DNA of 64,000 bases from Magnetococcales bacterium (lineage in GTDB: Bacteria; Pseudomonadota; Magnetococcia; Magnetococcales; Magnetaquicoccaceae), in NCBI GenBank assembly GCA_015231915.1, contig JADGAR010000001.1, positions 55,284-119,283 on the forward strand. Direction: 5' to 3'. Under the pieces are notes generated by a model. It was not told the DNA's origin, made no database searches, and saw only the letters and a program-made list of their open reading frames with translations. A program made the translations under genes and the position numbers. The stretch's first letter is position 1; each line of letters starts with the position of its first letter. Below are positions 17,801 through 27,273 of this stretch, piece after piece.

Positions 17801-20800
17801 CGTCGCCGACGAGGATCACCTGGCATACGGCGCCACCAACGATATCAACGGGGTGTTGACCCTCTCCAGCACGGACACCATCGAAAATTATCAGGCCGCC
17901 CTGCGCACCATCACCTATTACAATTCGAACCCGTCGGCCACACCCTCCGCTCGCTCCATCCAGTTTACGGTCACCGACAGCGGCAGCGCGAACAGCACCC
18001 CGGTGACACGCACCTTGAACATCACGCAGGCCATCCAATGGGGTGGCGGAACCGGCGACTGGTCCGTTGCCACCAACTGGACCCCGAACAGCGTGCCGGG
18101 CAGCGGACAACGCGCGGTGATCCCGTCGGGAGCGGTGACCCACTCCGCCGGCACCACCTCGCTCTCCTCCGTGGGCATCAACGGCGGCAGCCTCACCCTG
18201 AGCGGCGGCACCCTGTCGCTCTCCTCGGCCTCCACCCTGGCCTCCGGGGCCTCCATGACCCTCAGTGGCGGCACCCTCGCCGGCAGCGGCTCCCTGACGG
18301 TCGCGGGCGCCTTGACCTGGAACAACACCTCGCCCGTCTCCATTGCCCGGGTGCAGATCAACAGCGGCGGCTCCCTGACCCTCCCCGCCGCCACCACCCT
18401 GGCCGCCGGGACAACCCTGGCCCTGAACACCGCCGTCAGCCTGACCAACCTGACGGTCAACGGCACCCTGGAATACAACGTCCCCACCACCCTGACCGCC
18501 ACCAGTCTGGCCGGAACCGGAAGCTGGGTATTCCAGAACGCCACCTCCCTGCGCAATTCCTCCACGGTCGCCCCGGCGGTGACCGTGCAATCCGGTGCCA
18601 CCTTGACCCTCGATGCCAATACCGCAGCAGGCACCAATGCCACACCAACCTTCAACGCCGATTTCACCAACGCCGGGACCCTGATTCTCGCCAGCGACGC
18701 CTACAGCGCCATCCTCACCATGGGCAGCGGCAAGACCCTGACCAACACCGGCACCATCACCCTGTCCGGCAACACCAACGGCACCGACACCATCGCCGGC
18801 GCGATCCTCAACACCGGCACCATCGCCGTCACGGTGGACGATCTGAGCGTGACCAACACCGGCGTCACCTTCAACACCGAAAACGGCACCCTCGACGTGG
18901 CCTCCGGTCGCACCCTGACCATCGCCAACGGCACCACCCGTTTCGGGGCGAACACGACCCTTTCCGGCACCGGGACCGTCAACCTCACCGGCACGCATAC
19001 CCTGGATATCGGCGCCGGGTACACCCACGTCACCAATGACACGTCGCTCCGCTTCGACGGCAGCGTCACGGTCACCGGAACCGGTTCCTTCACCAATACC
19101 GGCACCCTGGTGCTGCGCGGCGGCGGTGACGCTTTCAACGTCCCCTTCGTCAATGCCGCCGGGGCTTACCTGATCCTCAACGCCAATACGGCTACCGCGA
19201 CCAACACCACCCCGACCTTCAATGGTGACATCACCAACGCCGGCACCCTGACCCTGGAGAGCGACGCTTACGTCTCCATCCTGACCCTGGGCAGCGGCAA
19301 GACCCTGATCAATTCCGGCGTCATCGACCTGGCCGGCAACACCAACGGCATCGACACCATCGACGGCTCGGTCACCAATACCGGCACCATCGATGTCACA
19401 GCGGACGATCTGAACATCACCAACACCGCCACCACCTTCAACTCTGCCGACGGGACCCTCAACGTCGCCTCCGGTCGTACCCTGACCATCGCCAACGGCA
19501 CCACCCGTTTCGGAGCGGGAACCACCCTGACCGGGACCGGCACCATCAACCTCACCGGCACCCACACCCTGGATATCGGCACCGGCTACACCCACGACAC
19601 CAACGACACGACGCTCCGCTTCGACGGCAGCGTCACGGTCACCGGGACCGGTTCCTTCACCAATACCGGCACCCTGGTGCTGCGCGGCACCGGCGACGCT
19701 TTCAACGTCCCGGTCGTCAATGCCGTCGGGGCCTCCTTGAGCCTCAACGCCAATACGGCTACCGGGACCAACACCACCCCAACCTTCAATGGCGACATCA
19801 CCAACGCCGGCACCCTGACCCTCGAAAGCGATGCCTACACCTCCATTCTGACCCTGGGCACCGGCAAGACTCTGACCAACACCGGCACCCTCAACATGGC
19901 CGGCAACACCAACGGCACCGACTCCATCGACGGCTCGGTCACCAACACCGGCACCATCGATGTCACGGCGGACGACTTGAGCATCACCAACACCGGCACC
20001 ACCTTCAACTCGGTCGGCGGGACCCTCAACGTCGCCTCCGGTCTTACCCTGACCATCGCCAACGGCACCACCCGTTTCGGAGCGGGAACCACCCTGACCG
20101 GGACCGGGACCATCAACCTCACCGGCACCCACACCCTGGATATCGGCACCGGCTACACCCACGCCACCAACGACACGACGCTCCGCTTCGACGGCAACAT
20201 CACCGTGAGCGGGAGCGGTTCCTTCACCAATACCGGCACCCTGGTACTGCGCGGCACCGGCGACGCTTTCAACGTCCCGGTCGTCAATGCCGCCGGTGCC
20301 TCCTTGAGCCTCAACGCCAATACGGCTACCGCGACCAACACCACCCCAACCTTCAATGGCGACATCACCAACGCCGGCACCCTGACCATCGAAAGCGATG
20401 CCTACACCTCCATTCTGACCCTGGGCACCGGCAAGACTCTGACCAACACCGGCACCCTCAACATGGCCGGCAACACCAACGGCACCGACTCCATCGACGG
20501 CTCGGTCACCAACACCGGCACCATCGATGTCACGGCGGACGACTTGAGCATCACCAACACCGGCACCACCTTCAACTCGGTCGGCGGGACCCTCAACGTC
20601 GCCTCCGGTCGTACCCTGACCATCGCCAACGGCACCACCCGTTTCGGAGCGGGCACCACCCTGACCGGTACCGGGACCGTCAACCTCACCGGCACCCACA
20701 CCCTGGATATCGGCACCGGCTACACCCACGCCACCAACGACACGACGCTCCGCTTCGACGGCAACATCACCGTGACCGGGACCGGTTCCTTCACCAATAC

Positions 20801-22871
20801 CGGCACCCTGGTGCTGCGCGGCACCGGCGACACCTTCAACGTCCCGGTCGTCAATGCCGCCGGTGCCTCCTTGAGCCTCAACGCCAATGCGGCTACCGCG
20901 AACCACACCACCCCGACCTTCAATGGCGACATCTCCAACGCCGGCACCTTGACCCTGGAGAGCGACAGTTATGCCTCCATGCTGACCCTGGGCAGCGGCA
21001 AGACCCTTACCAACACCGGCACCATCCGCATGGGCGGCAACACCAACGGCACGGACGTCATCACTGGCACCCTTGTCAACAGCGGTTCGCTGCTGGTCGA
21101 TCTCGACAGCCTGAACCTCGACGGCACGGTCACCTCCAGCGGCATCATCGAGATCGCCTCAGGCCAAACCCTGGCCCTGACCGGCACCAGCAAAGACCTG
21201 ACCATCCAGTCCGTCGGCACCCTGCGCGGCTCGGGAACCATGACCGTGGCCAACAACAGCGGCTCCAGCATCGATGGCACGATCCTGCCCGGCACCGATG
21301 GCACCGCCGGCACCTTGTCCATCACCCACAACAGTTCCACGCTCACCTTCGCACCCACCACAAACCTCAAAATCGACCTGGGCGGCACCACCGCCGGCAC
21401 CCAATACGACCAGCTCGCCATCACCGGAACCGTGGTCCTGGATGGCACCATCCAGCTCAATCCGATCAACGGGTTCACCCCCGCCAATGGCAACACCTTC
21501 ACGGTGCTCTCCTACAACGCCACCTCATCCGGCTCGGTGGACCGGATCGACGGCCTGCTGGCCAGCGCCGACATCGCCCTGGATCCGCTCTTTTCGACCA
21601 CCAGCCTGACCCTCACCGCGCATACCGTCGATACCCAGGGAGATACGGGCAACAATACCTTGAGCGGAACCACCGGCCAGGAGGTCATGCGGGGCGACGC
21701 GGGGAACGACATGCTCACCGCCAGCGGCACCGACCTGCTCTTCGGCGAGGACGGGGACGACACGTTCATCATCTCCGACACGAACTTCAAGGTCATCCAG
21801 GGCGGCGCGGGATCCGATACCCTGCAGGCGCAAAGCCTCAACCTGAATCTCACCACCTTGCCGAGCTATCGCCTGGGCGATCTGGAGATCATCGACCTGA
21901 GCGGCGGCAGCAACAACACCCTGACCCTCAAACTCGCCCAGGTCAGGGCCATCACCGATGGCAACGACACCTTGCTGGTCAAAGGAGGCGCCGGCGATGC
22001 GGTCGCCATGGAAACGGCATGGAGCGGCAACGGCGCGGTCACCATCGACGGCACACTCTACAACCAATGGCTGCAAGGAGGTGCCACCCTCAACATCCAG
22101 AACGGCATGACCGTGACCCAATCCGGCGATCCCATCATCATCGACCTCAACGGCGACGGCATCCATCTGGTCACGCCGCCCGCCGCCATCCCGTTCGCGA
22201 TGACCCCGGACGGCGCGTTCCAGCCCCTGGCCTGGGCGAGCGCCGAAGACGGCTTCCTGGTCATGGACAAGAACGAAAACGCCTTGATCGACGACATCAC
22301 CGAGCTGTTTTCCGAATACTTCCAGGCAGGCGCCTCCTCCGGGATCGAGGCGCTGGCCACCCTGGATGTCAACGGAGACGGCCAGGTGGACAACAACGAT
22401 ACCGATTACGCCCGCCTGGCCGTCTGGCAGGATGCCGATCTCGACGGGACCTCCAACTCCGGAGAGATCCGACCCCTGGTGGAGTGGGGCATCACGGCGC
22501 TGGATCTGGTCATCCAGCCCCTTGACACCCCCCTGGAAGGCGGAACCCTTGTGGCTGGCGGCAATCTGCAGGGCGATCCCGGGGCACCGACCGGTTACGG
22601 AGAGGTCGAAATCCAGGTCCAGCCGACGGCCACCTCTCCCGCCCCGGATGCCGCACCCGTGTTCGAAGCGGCGCTGGAGGATCTGCAGGCACTGGGTGAA
22701 TGCGTGCTGGAACTGACCGGCGTCGCGCCAATCTCCGGGCAGACGTTGGCAGAAGAGGAAGACGCCACACCCACCGATGCGATCCCGCCGGCCCCCCTGC
22801 CTCTCCTCGGCCTCATGGAACCGCCCACCGGCATGATCGAATCCGATCCCCTCCAACCGGTGGCCGGATGA
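14802..22871 (+). CDS. Giant repeat adhesin with FecR-like N-terminal domain, RTX-type C-terminus
   Basis: A 2689-residue protein, predicted cell-surface or secreted. Order: N-terminal module (1-100); FecR-like domain (~105-260) with GTVKSLVGKVTVKG and the diagnostic AEIGIRGSEL; a Pro/Ala-rich linker (~285-440); a Thr run (~441-466); four ~120-residue cadherin-like repeats (~470-950); a region with QWGGGTGDWSVATNW (~1070); about four 189-residue Ser/Thr/Gly-rich repeats (~1265-2100); an RTX-like stretch (GDAGNDML, GEDGDDTF, ~2280-2330); and a C-terminal part with Ca-binding loops DLNGDGIHL, DVNGDGQVDNND and DADLDGTS. The exporter and TolC genes follow with 4-base overlaps, so type I secretion is very likely. 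A nearby alternative start is ATG 14811. Confidence 0.85.
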   Translation: MGAMNMSVRPWQTPASSHAVELPDENFLLRGEFTRLGEDLIVTSPTGERIVIGGYFSSDPPPGLTTANGSILLPDTVSLLLAPDPTPQVMVAGPTPIPGAKPIGTVKSLVGKVTVKGSDGTDRTLNEGEPVYALDHIRTGEDGLLLLTFLDGTEFQVGQSGRITLDAYQFDPQAKQGAFAATVVQGVFRYASGDIAHLRPGTHSVIRTPSAEIGIRGSELSGEVTGNGSTTVVHTHGVLVISDLQGKGAVTLLNPGTATAVSFGGGAPEPVFQAPRHLMERFNAQLDIQAVKQQRESATDKPPATEENKPQEPQNAPPAPEDANPPAENNAAPPPAANPDQPAQDTQPTGDPPGQATSNPLQDLVLSQPSPPVDPSPARTVAPDPPAAPSPPVLPQVQTTPPAIVPPVVVIPPVSAVATPQPTPPATTTTEPVFTPTTTTTTTAEVPTTTTTTTTTTTTTTTTPVTVTVTTNAAPAATNTSTAESFTEDAASVALTDIVITDADSASVTATLTLSNTQAGTLTTATSGAVTSTFAAGVWSASGALADVNTLLAGVAFVPAANHDQSFTIATSMSDGTSSVTGNKVITVTPVDDLPTATSLNVAESFTEDAAAVALTDIVVTEYDSADVVTATLTLSNTQAGTLTTATSGAVTSTFNAGLWRASGARADVNTLLAGVAFVPAANHDQSFTIATAVGDGITSLTGSKSITVTPVNDAPAATNLNTAQSLDEDAASVDLADIWVSDVDNATVTVTLTLSDTTAGTLTTATSGAVTSTFAAGVWSASGALADVNTLLTGVAFVPAANHDQSFTIATSVNDGITAVTGSKSVTVTPVNDAPAATNLNAAQNYTEDTPLLLTPIVITDVDSANVTAILAFASPGIGTLSTGTVNGITATFDGTTWTASGPKADVTQLLAAVTFTPTADHAADFSLLTKIEDNATASVTGSKNITAIPVNDAPVASASSSSLEYLQGDAATVVDGALTLSDIDSTHLAGATITISGYVADEDHLAYGATNDINGVLTLSSTDTIENYQAALRTITYYNSNPSATPSARSIQFTVTDSGSANSTPVTRTLNITQAIQWGGGTGDWSVATNWTPNSVPGSGQRAVIPSGAVTHSAGTTSLSSVGINGGSLTLSGGTLSLSSASTLASGASMTLSGGTLAGSGSLTVAGALTWNNTSPVSIARVQINSGGSLTLPAATTLAAGTTLALNTAVSLTNLTVNGTLEYNVPTTLTATSLAGTGSWVFQNATSLRNSSTVAPAVTVQSGATLTLDANTAAGTNATPTFNADFTNAGTLILASDAYSAILTMGSGKTLTNTGTITLSGNTNGTDTIAGAILNTGTIAVTVDDLSVTNTGVTFNTENGTLDVASGRTLTIANGTTRFGANTTLSGTGTVNLTGTHTLDIGAGYTHVTNDTSLRFDGSVTVTGTGSFTNTGTLVLRGGGDAFNVPFVNAAGAYLILNANTATATNTTPTFNGDITNAGTLTLESDAYVSILTLGSGKTLINSGVIDLAGNTNGIDTIDGSVTNTGTIDVTADDLNITNTATTFNSADGTLNVASGRTLTIANGTTRFGAGTTLTGTGTINLTGTHTLDIGTGYTHDTNDTTLRFDGSVTVTGTGSFTNTGTLVLRGTGDAFNVPVVNAVGASLSLNANTATGTNTTPTFNGDITNAGTLTLESDAYTSILTLGTGKTLTNTGTLNMAGNTNGTDSIDGSVTNTGTIDVTADDLSITNTGTTFNSVGGTLNVASGLTLTIANGTTRFGAGTTLTGTGTINLTGTHTLDIGTGYTHATNDTTLRFDGNITVSGSGSFTNTGTLVLRGTGDAFNVPVVNAAGASLSLNANTATATNTTPTFNGDITNAGTLTIESDAYTSILTLGTGKTLTNTGTLNMAGNTNGTDSIDGSVTNTGTIDVTADDLSITNTGTTFNSVGGTLNVASGRTLTIANGTTRFGAGTTLTGTGTVNLTGTHTLDIGTGYTHATNDTTLRFDGNITVTGTGSFTNTGTLVLRGTGDTFNVPVVNAAGASLSLNANAATANHTTPTFNGDISNAGTLTLESDSYASMLTLGSGKTLTNTGTIRMGGNTNGTDVITGTLVNSGSLLVDLDSLNLDGTVTSSGIIEIASGQTLALTGTSKDLTIQSVGTLRGSGTMTVANNSGSSIDGTILPGTDGTAGTLSITHNSSTLTFAPTTNLKIDLGGTTAGTQYDQLAITGTVVLDGTIQLNPINGFTPANGNTFTVLSYNATSSGSVDRIDGLLASADIALDPLFSTTSLTLTAHTVDTQGDTGNNTLSGTTGQEVMRGDAGNDMLTASGTDLLFGEDGDDTFIISDTNFKVIQGGAGSDTLQAQSLNLNLTTLPSYRLGDLEIIDLSGGSNNTLTLKLAQVRAITDGNDTLLVKGGAGDAVAMETAWSGNGAVTIDGTLYNQWLQGGATLNIQNGMTVTQSGDPIIIDLNGDGIHLVTPPAAIPFAMTPDGAFQPLAWASAEDGFLVMDKNENALIDDITELFSEYFQAGASSGIEALATLDVNGDGQVDNNDTDYARLAVWQDADLDGTSNSGEIRPLVEWGITALDLVIQPLDTPLEGGTLVAGGNLQGDPGAPTGYGEVEIQVQPTATSPAPDAAPVFEAALEDLQALGECVLELTGVAPISGQTLAEEEDATPTDAIPPAPLPLLGLMEPPTGMIESDPLQPVAG
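16213..17660 (+). repeat. ~360-bp tandem repeats encoding cadherin-like units
   Basis: Three close copies and one diverged copy of a ~120-residue unit with the motifs ESFTEDA, TLSNTQAGTLTTATSGAV, AFVPAANHDQSFTIAT and ITVTPV(D/N)D. The AAYCATGATCAAT segment recurs at ~16487, ~16850 and ~17210, 360-363 bases apart. Confidence 0.9.
18601..21110 (+). repeat. 567-bp near-identical tandem repeats in the adhesin
   Basis: The segment TTCAATGGCGACATC recurs about every 567 bases (~19218, ~19785, ~20352, ~20919), with a diverged earlier copy near 18650. Each unit encodes 189 residues with TLDIG.GYTH, SFTNTGTLVLRG and TPTFNGDI. The copies at 19.7-20.9 kb are nearly identical at DNA level, which points to recent duplication and makes assembly error or copy-number change possible. 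Confidence 0.92.
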
Positions 22872-25800
22872 ACACCAGGGAGTCCCCGCGTTCCGCCGCG
22901 CTCCCGATCCCCGGCCTGCTCGAGCGGTTGCTGAAGCGGCCACAACTGGCCGGGCAGATCCTGATGGCGACCCTGGTGATCAATCTGCTGGGCCTCGGCT
23001 CGTCGCTCTATGTCACGCAGGTCTACAACCGCTTCATGGCACACGGGATCGACGGCACCCTGATCACCCTCTCCACCGGCATGCTCCTGGCGATGGTCAT
23101 GGAATTCCTGATGCGCAGAATGCGTCACCGCCTCGCCGAGGCCGTGACCATCCGTCCGGAACGGGAGTTGAAGGAGGCGATCTTCGCACGCCTGACCCGC
23201 GTCCGTTCCTCCGCGCTGCAGGGCTTGCCGGACGGTCATCATTTGGAGCTTCTGCGCGGCGTGGATGCCCTGCAGACGGCCCATGCGCCGGGCAATCTGC
23301 TCATTGCGCTGGATCTGCCGTTCGCGCTGCTGTTTCTGGGCGCGGTGCATCTCTTTCATCCCGCCCTGGGCCTGGCCACCCTGGTGATCCTGCTGATCGC
23401 CCTGCTGGCCACGATCATCGGCGGGGCGCGGGTACGCCTCGCCACCCGCGCCGTGACCCTCGCCCAGGCCAGACAGGGATCCCTTTCCGCCACCCTCGGG
23501 GATGCGGACACCGTCCGCGTCTGCAACATGGCCCCGTTGCTGCTGAACCGCTGGCGCAGCCAGAGCCGGGAAACCCGGCGCTTCCGCTACGACGCGGAAC
23601 GGGGCCAGATGACCTCGCAAAGCTGGATGCATGCCCTCAACGCCGCCATGACGTTGACCGTCACCGCCCTGGGCGCCAGGCTGGTGGTCACCGGCACCCT
23701 GGACATCGGCACCCTGTTCGGGGCCAACATCCTGGCCACACGGGCGCTGGTGCTGATCTCCCGCTTCGCGCAACTCGGTCCTGTTCTGGCCCAGGCCAGA
23801 CAGGCCAGGCAGTTGCTGGAGCCATTCGCGCGCCTGCCGCAAGAACCGGTCGCCGGGACCATGCCCCCCGCCTTTTCGGGACGCATCGAATTCAAGGATG
23901 TGGCCTTCCAGTATCCCGGCGCCCCGACCCCCTTGTTCGAGTCCCTCTCCTTCACCCTGGAACCAGGGTCCATCCTGATGGTCACCGGGGACAACGGCAC
24001 GGGGAAGAGCACCCTGGCCCGCCTGTGCGCCGGGCTGCTCGAACCGACGCGGGGTCTCGTGCTGGCCGATGGCATGGACATTCGCCAGTTCCATCCCGAA
24101 TGGTGGCGCAGACAGCTGGTCTATCAACCCCAGGAGGCCACCCTGATTCCCGGCACCCTGCGGGACAATCTCGCCGTGCTGGCGCCAGGGGTCACGGACG
24201 CGGTGTTGCGCGACGTGTTGGAACGGGTCGGCCTGGCCCGATTCCGCGACGAAAGCCCACAGGGATTGGATCGGCTGCTGGCAGGCAGGGACGGCCATCT
24301 GGCCCCCGGCATCCGCCGGCGTCTTTCCCTGGCGCGCGCCATGCTCACCGATGGTCCCCTCGTTCTGCTCGACGAACCCCTGGAGGGCATGGATCACGCC
24401 GGCAGGGAACTGGTCACCCGGCTGATGCGGGAGTGGAACGCCCAGGGACGCACGGTGATTCTTCTTTCCAGTGGCGGGACGCTCAAGGCCGATGGCGCCA
24501 CCCTGGATCTCAACAGCAAGCCGGTCCCGACGCTGACCGCCGTTGGCGCACCGCGCCCGATCTCCGCGCCGCATCGTCCGCGTCCCTTTGGCGATCAAAA
24601 CGTTGCCGCTGCTCCTGGCGATGGCTTGGAACCAGGCGAGTCGATCCCCGGCGTCACCCATCTGTTTTGGCTGTTGTCCATCGTCTTGTTGGCCGGTTTC
24701 GGCCTGTGGGCCAATTTCAGCATGCTGGATGTGGTGAGCATCGCCAGCGGCGAGGTGGTGCCGGCAGGGAGGGTCCAGCAGGTGCAGCATCTCGAAGGGG
24801 GCATGGTGCGCGAGATCCTGGTCAAGGAGGGGGATCGCGTGAACAGGGATCAACCCCTGGTCACCCTCGACGCGATTGCCAACCAGTCCGACGTGGAGAC
24901 CATGCGCATGAAAATCCGCGCGCTGCGGGTGGACCTGCACCGGTTGCACGCCGAGGCGGAAGGGCGGGAAAACGTGGATTTCGAGGCGTTGCGCGCCTCA
25001 GCGACCGCCGAAACGGATGCCGACGGCTGGGAGCGGCTGTTGCAACAGGCGCGCGAACTGTTCGAGGCGCGGCGCAAAAGTCTGGCGGTAGAGTTGCGCT
25101 CACAGCGCGAGCAGATCGATCAGCGGGTCCACGAAATCGCCGAAATCGAACAACGGGTCAAGGCCACGCAATCCAGACTGACGTTGTTGAACGAACAGAT
25201 CGCCATCAGCGCCAAGTTGCTGGCATCCGAAAACACCAGCCGCTACGAGCACCTGAATCTGTTGAAGGAGCAAGGCGCCTTGCGCGGCAGCCTGGAAGGG
25301 GACGAGACCGCCATCAAGCGGGGCAGGGCCGCCTTGAAACAGGCGGAAGAGGGTGTCAACGTCCTCCTCAACCGGCACCGGCAGGAGGTGCGGACCCAGC
25401 TGGTGGAAGCGCAACGCACCCTGGACGAGATGACGTTGCGGCTGCGCAAATTGGCCGACAGCGCCCAGCGAACCGTGTTGCGCGCCCCGGTCAACGGGAC
25501 GGTCAAGACCTTGCGGGTGACCGGCGCCGGCGGGGTGGTCCCGCCGGGGGGCACGGTGCTGGAGATCGTCCCCGGCGAGGATCGGCTGATCGTGGAGGCC
25601 AGGCTGCCCCCCCAGGATGTGGGACATGTCCGGCTGGAGCAGCCTGCCGTGATCCGGCTGGCGGCCCGTGACGGGGACCGCTTCGGCAAGCTCGATGGCC
25701 AGGTGCGTCACATCAGTCCCGACACCCTGATCACCCGGGAGGGCGCGCCTTATTATCTGGTGCGGGTGGTCACGCCACGAACCTTTTTTGCCAACGGCCC

Positions 25801-25927
25801 TGACCGTTACGAGCTGGTGCCTGGGGTTGTGGTCACCATCGGAATTGTGACCGGGAAACGATCCGTGCTAGAATATCTACTGGAACCCCTGTTGCACGGA
25901 ATGCGTTTTGCCATGAGCGAGCGATGA
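22868..25927 (+). CDS. Type I secretion ABC exporter fused to its HlyD-family adaptor
   Basis: A 1019-residue single polypeptide joining two normally separate proteins. Residues 1-330 are a PrtD/LapB-like membrane domain (LVINLLGLGSSLYVTQVYNR) without a C39 domain. Residues ~340-545 are the ATPase: Walker A GDNGTGKST (~374), Q-loop YQPQEATLIPG and Walker B LVLLDEP (~496). The signature is degenerate (LAPGIRRRLSLARAM instead of LSGGQ), and the H-loop histidine is replaced (TVILLSSGG). After a linker comes a new membrane helix (~600-620) and a HlyD adaptor: HLEGGMVREILVKEGD, a long coiled coil (~680-860) and LRAPVNGTVKTL. It overlaps the adhesin and TolC genes by 4 bases each. Confidence 0.9.
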   Translation: MNTRESPRSAALPIPGLLERLLKRPQLAGQILMATLVINLLGLGSSLYVTQVYNRFMAHGIDGTLITLSTGMLLAMVMEFLMRRMRHRLAEAVTIRPERELKEAIFARLTRVRSSALQGLPDGHHLELLRGVDALQTAHAPGNLLIALDLPFALLFLGAVHLFHPALGLATLVILLIALLATIIGGARVRLATRAVTLAQARQGSLSATLGDADTVRVCNMAPLLLNRWRSQSRETRRFRYDAERGQMTSQSWMHALNAAMTLTVTALGARLVVTGTLDIGTLFGANILATRALVLISRFAQLGPVLAQARQARQLLEPFARLPQEPVAGTMPPAFSGRIEFKDVAFQYPGAPTPLFESLSFTLEPGSILMVTGDNGTGKSTLARLCAGLLEPTRGLVLADGMDIRQFHPEWWRRQLVYQPQEATLIPGTLRDNLAVLAPGVTDAVLRDVLERVGLARFRDESPQGLDRLLAGRDGHLAPGIRRRLSLARAMLTDGPLVLLDEPLEGMDHAGRELVTRLMREWNAQGRTVILLSSGGTLKADGATLDLNSKPVPTLTAVGAPRPISAPHRPRPFGDQNVAAAPGDGLEPGESIPGVTHLFWLLSIVLLAGFGLWANFSMLDVVSIASGEVVPAGRVQQVQHLEGGMVREILVKEGDRVNRDQPLVTLDAIANQSDVETMRMKIRALRVDLHRLHAEAEGRENVDFEALRASATAETDADGWERLLQQARELFEARRKSLAVELRSQREQIDQRVHEIAEIEQRVKATQSRLTLLNEQIAISAKLLASENTSRYEHLNLLKEQGALRGSLEGDETAIKRGRAALKQAEEGVNVLLNRHRQEVRTQLVEAQRTLDEMTLRLRKLADSAQRTVLRAPVNGTVKTLRVTGAGGVVPPGGTVLEIVPGEDRLIVEARLPPQDVGHVRLEQPAVIRLAARDGDRFGKLDGQVRHISPDTLITREGAPYYLVRVVTPRTFFANGPDRYELVPGVVVTIGIVTGKRSVLEYLLEPLLHGMRFAMSER

Positions 25928-27246
25928 GTCACATTATATTCAAGCGTATCACAAAATACCTTCTGCTCCTGACGGTCATGGGGATACCGGATGGCCAGGC
26001 GCAGACCCTGAGCGAAGCGGTGAAAATGGCGCTGCAATCCAACCCGGAGTTGCTGGCAGCGGTCGACAACCTGCGCGCGGTCGAGGCGCAGGTCACGCAA
26101 GCCCGTGCCGGCGATTTGCCGGTGCTGGACCTGAACGCGGGTTATGGCCGGGAAAGAAGCGACAATGCCACCACCCGCGCGGTGACCGACAGGCCGGGAC
26201 ACGCCCTGAGTCTGAACCGGTCGGAAGCGAACCTCACCTTGACCCAGAACCTGTTCAACGGTTTTGCCACCCGCAACCGGGTGGCCAGGGCGGACGCTGC
26301 CTCCAGGGCCGCGGGATTCGGCATGGAACGGGTGGCGGAAACCGTGGCCATGAGCGTCGTGGAGGCCTATGTGGAAACCGTGAAGCGCCGCGAACAGTTG
26401 GAGTTGACCCGCGACAACCTCCTTTTGCATCAGCGCGTGCTGGAAAAGATGCGTGCGCGTCACGAAGCGGGTGGCGGCGAGAGCAAGGCCGACGTGCAAC
26501 AGACCGAAAGCCGTCTGGCCCTGGCCTCGGCCAATCACGCCGCCAATCAAGGGGCGGAAAAGAACGCGCGATCGCTCTTCTTGCGTGTCATCGGCCAGGC
26601 GCCGGAAAACACGACCCGCCCGGAGCTGTCGGCCAGCGCACTCCCGGAGTCGCGGGAGAAGGCGGTGGAAAGGGCCTTGGCCGGGCATCCCGCCATGCTG
26701 GCGGCCCAGGCGGAACTGGAGATGGCGCAAAAGGAGCTGGAGGAGAGCAAGGCGGCCTTTGCCCCGCAAATCTCCCTGGAGTTGACCTACGGCCAAAGCG
26801 ATGACGTGGGGGGCAGCGCGGGCCATGGCAACAGCGCCGCCGCCATGGTGCGCATGAAACAGAATCTCTACCGTGGCCAGGCCGACAGCGCCCGCAGCAA
26901 GGAACTGAACGAACGGGTCTCCCAGCGCCGGAATCAGTTGGAGCAAACCCGCCGCACGATTCAAGAAGGGGTGGAAGCGACCTGGGACCAATGGCAGGCC
27001 ACCCGCGACCGGGTGACCTACCTCAAGCAGCATACGGCCATCAGCAAGGAGGTCACCGAATCCTATCATACCCAGTTCAAAATGGGCAAACGCACCTGGC
27101 TGGACGTACTGAACGCGGAAAACGAACTGTTCGTCGCCAAAAGCTCCCTGGTGGGCGAGGAGTTGAACGAGATCAAAATCCTCTGTCAACTCCTGGCCAA
27201 CATGGGTCTGCTGCGGCCCTTTCTGACCGCAACCGGTGCGCCATGA
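25924..27246 (+). CDS. TolC-family outer membrane secretion channel
   Basis: A 440-residue outer-membrane efflux protein with an N-terminal signal peptide (YLLLLTVMGIPDGQAQ). It has the two-fold repeat of the family: TLSEAVKMALQSNPELLAA near the start and a matching PALINDROMIC-like helical second half with HPAMLAAQAELEMAQKELE. NLFNGFATRNRV is typical of AggA/LapE-type TolC proteins partnering RTX exporters. It starts within the exporter stop (ATGA), completing a three-gene type I secretion operon. The gene ends 27 bases before the convergent glycosylase gene. Confidence 0.9.
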   Translation: MSHIIFKRITKYLLLLTVMGIPDGQAQTLSEAVKMALQSNPELLAAVDNLRAVEAQVTQARAGDLPVLDLNAGYGRERSDNATTRAVTDRPGHALSLNRSEANLTLTQNLFNGFATRNRVARADAASRAAGFGMERVAETVAMSVVEAYVETVKRREQLELTRDNLLLHQRVLEKMRARHEAGGGESKADVQQTESRLALASANHAANQGAEKNARSLFLRVIGQAPENTTRPELSASALPESREKAVERALAGHPAMLAAQAELEMAQKELEESKAAFAPQISLELTYGQSDDVGGSAGHGNSAAAMVRMKQNLYRGQADSARSKELNERVSQRRNQLEQTRRTIQEGVEATWDQWQATRDRVTYLKQHTAISKEVTESYHTQFKMGKRTWLDVLNAENELFVAKSSLVGEELNEIKILCQLLANMGLLRPFLTATGAP

Positions 27247-27273
27247 GCCAGCAAAACGCGCTTCTTCCCCCCG

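Noticed and set aside
17619-20906. 1095-residue minus-strand Gly/Val-rich open frame
   Set aside because: Shadow of the repeat region of the adhesin, which has clear family motifs on the plus strand.
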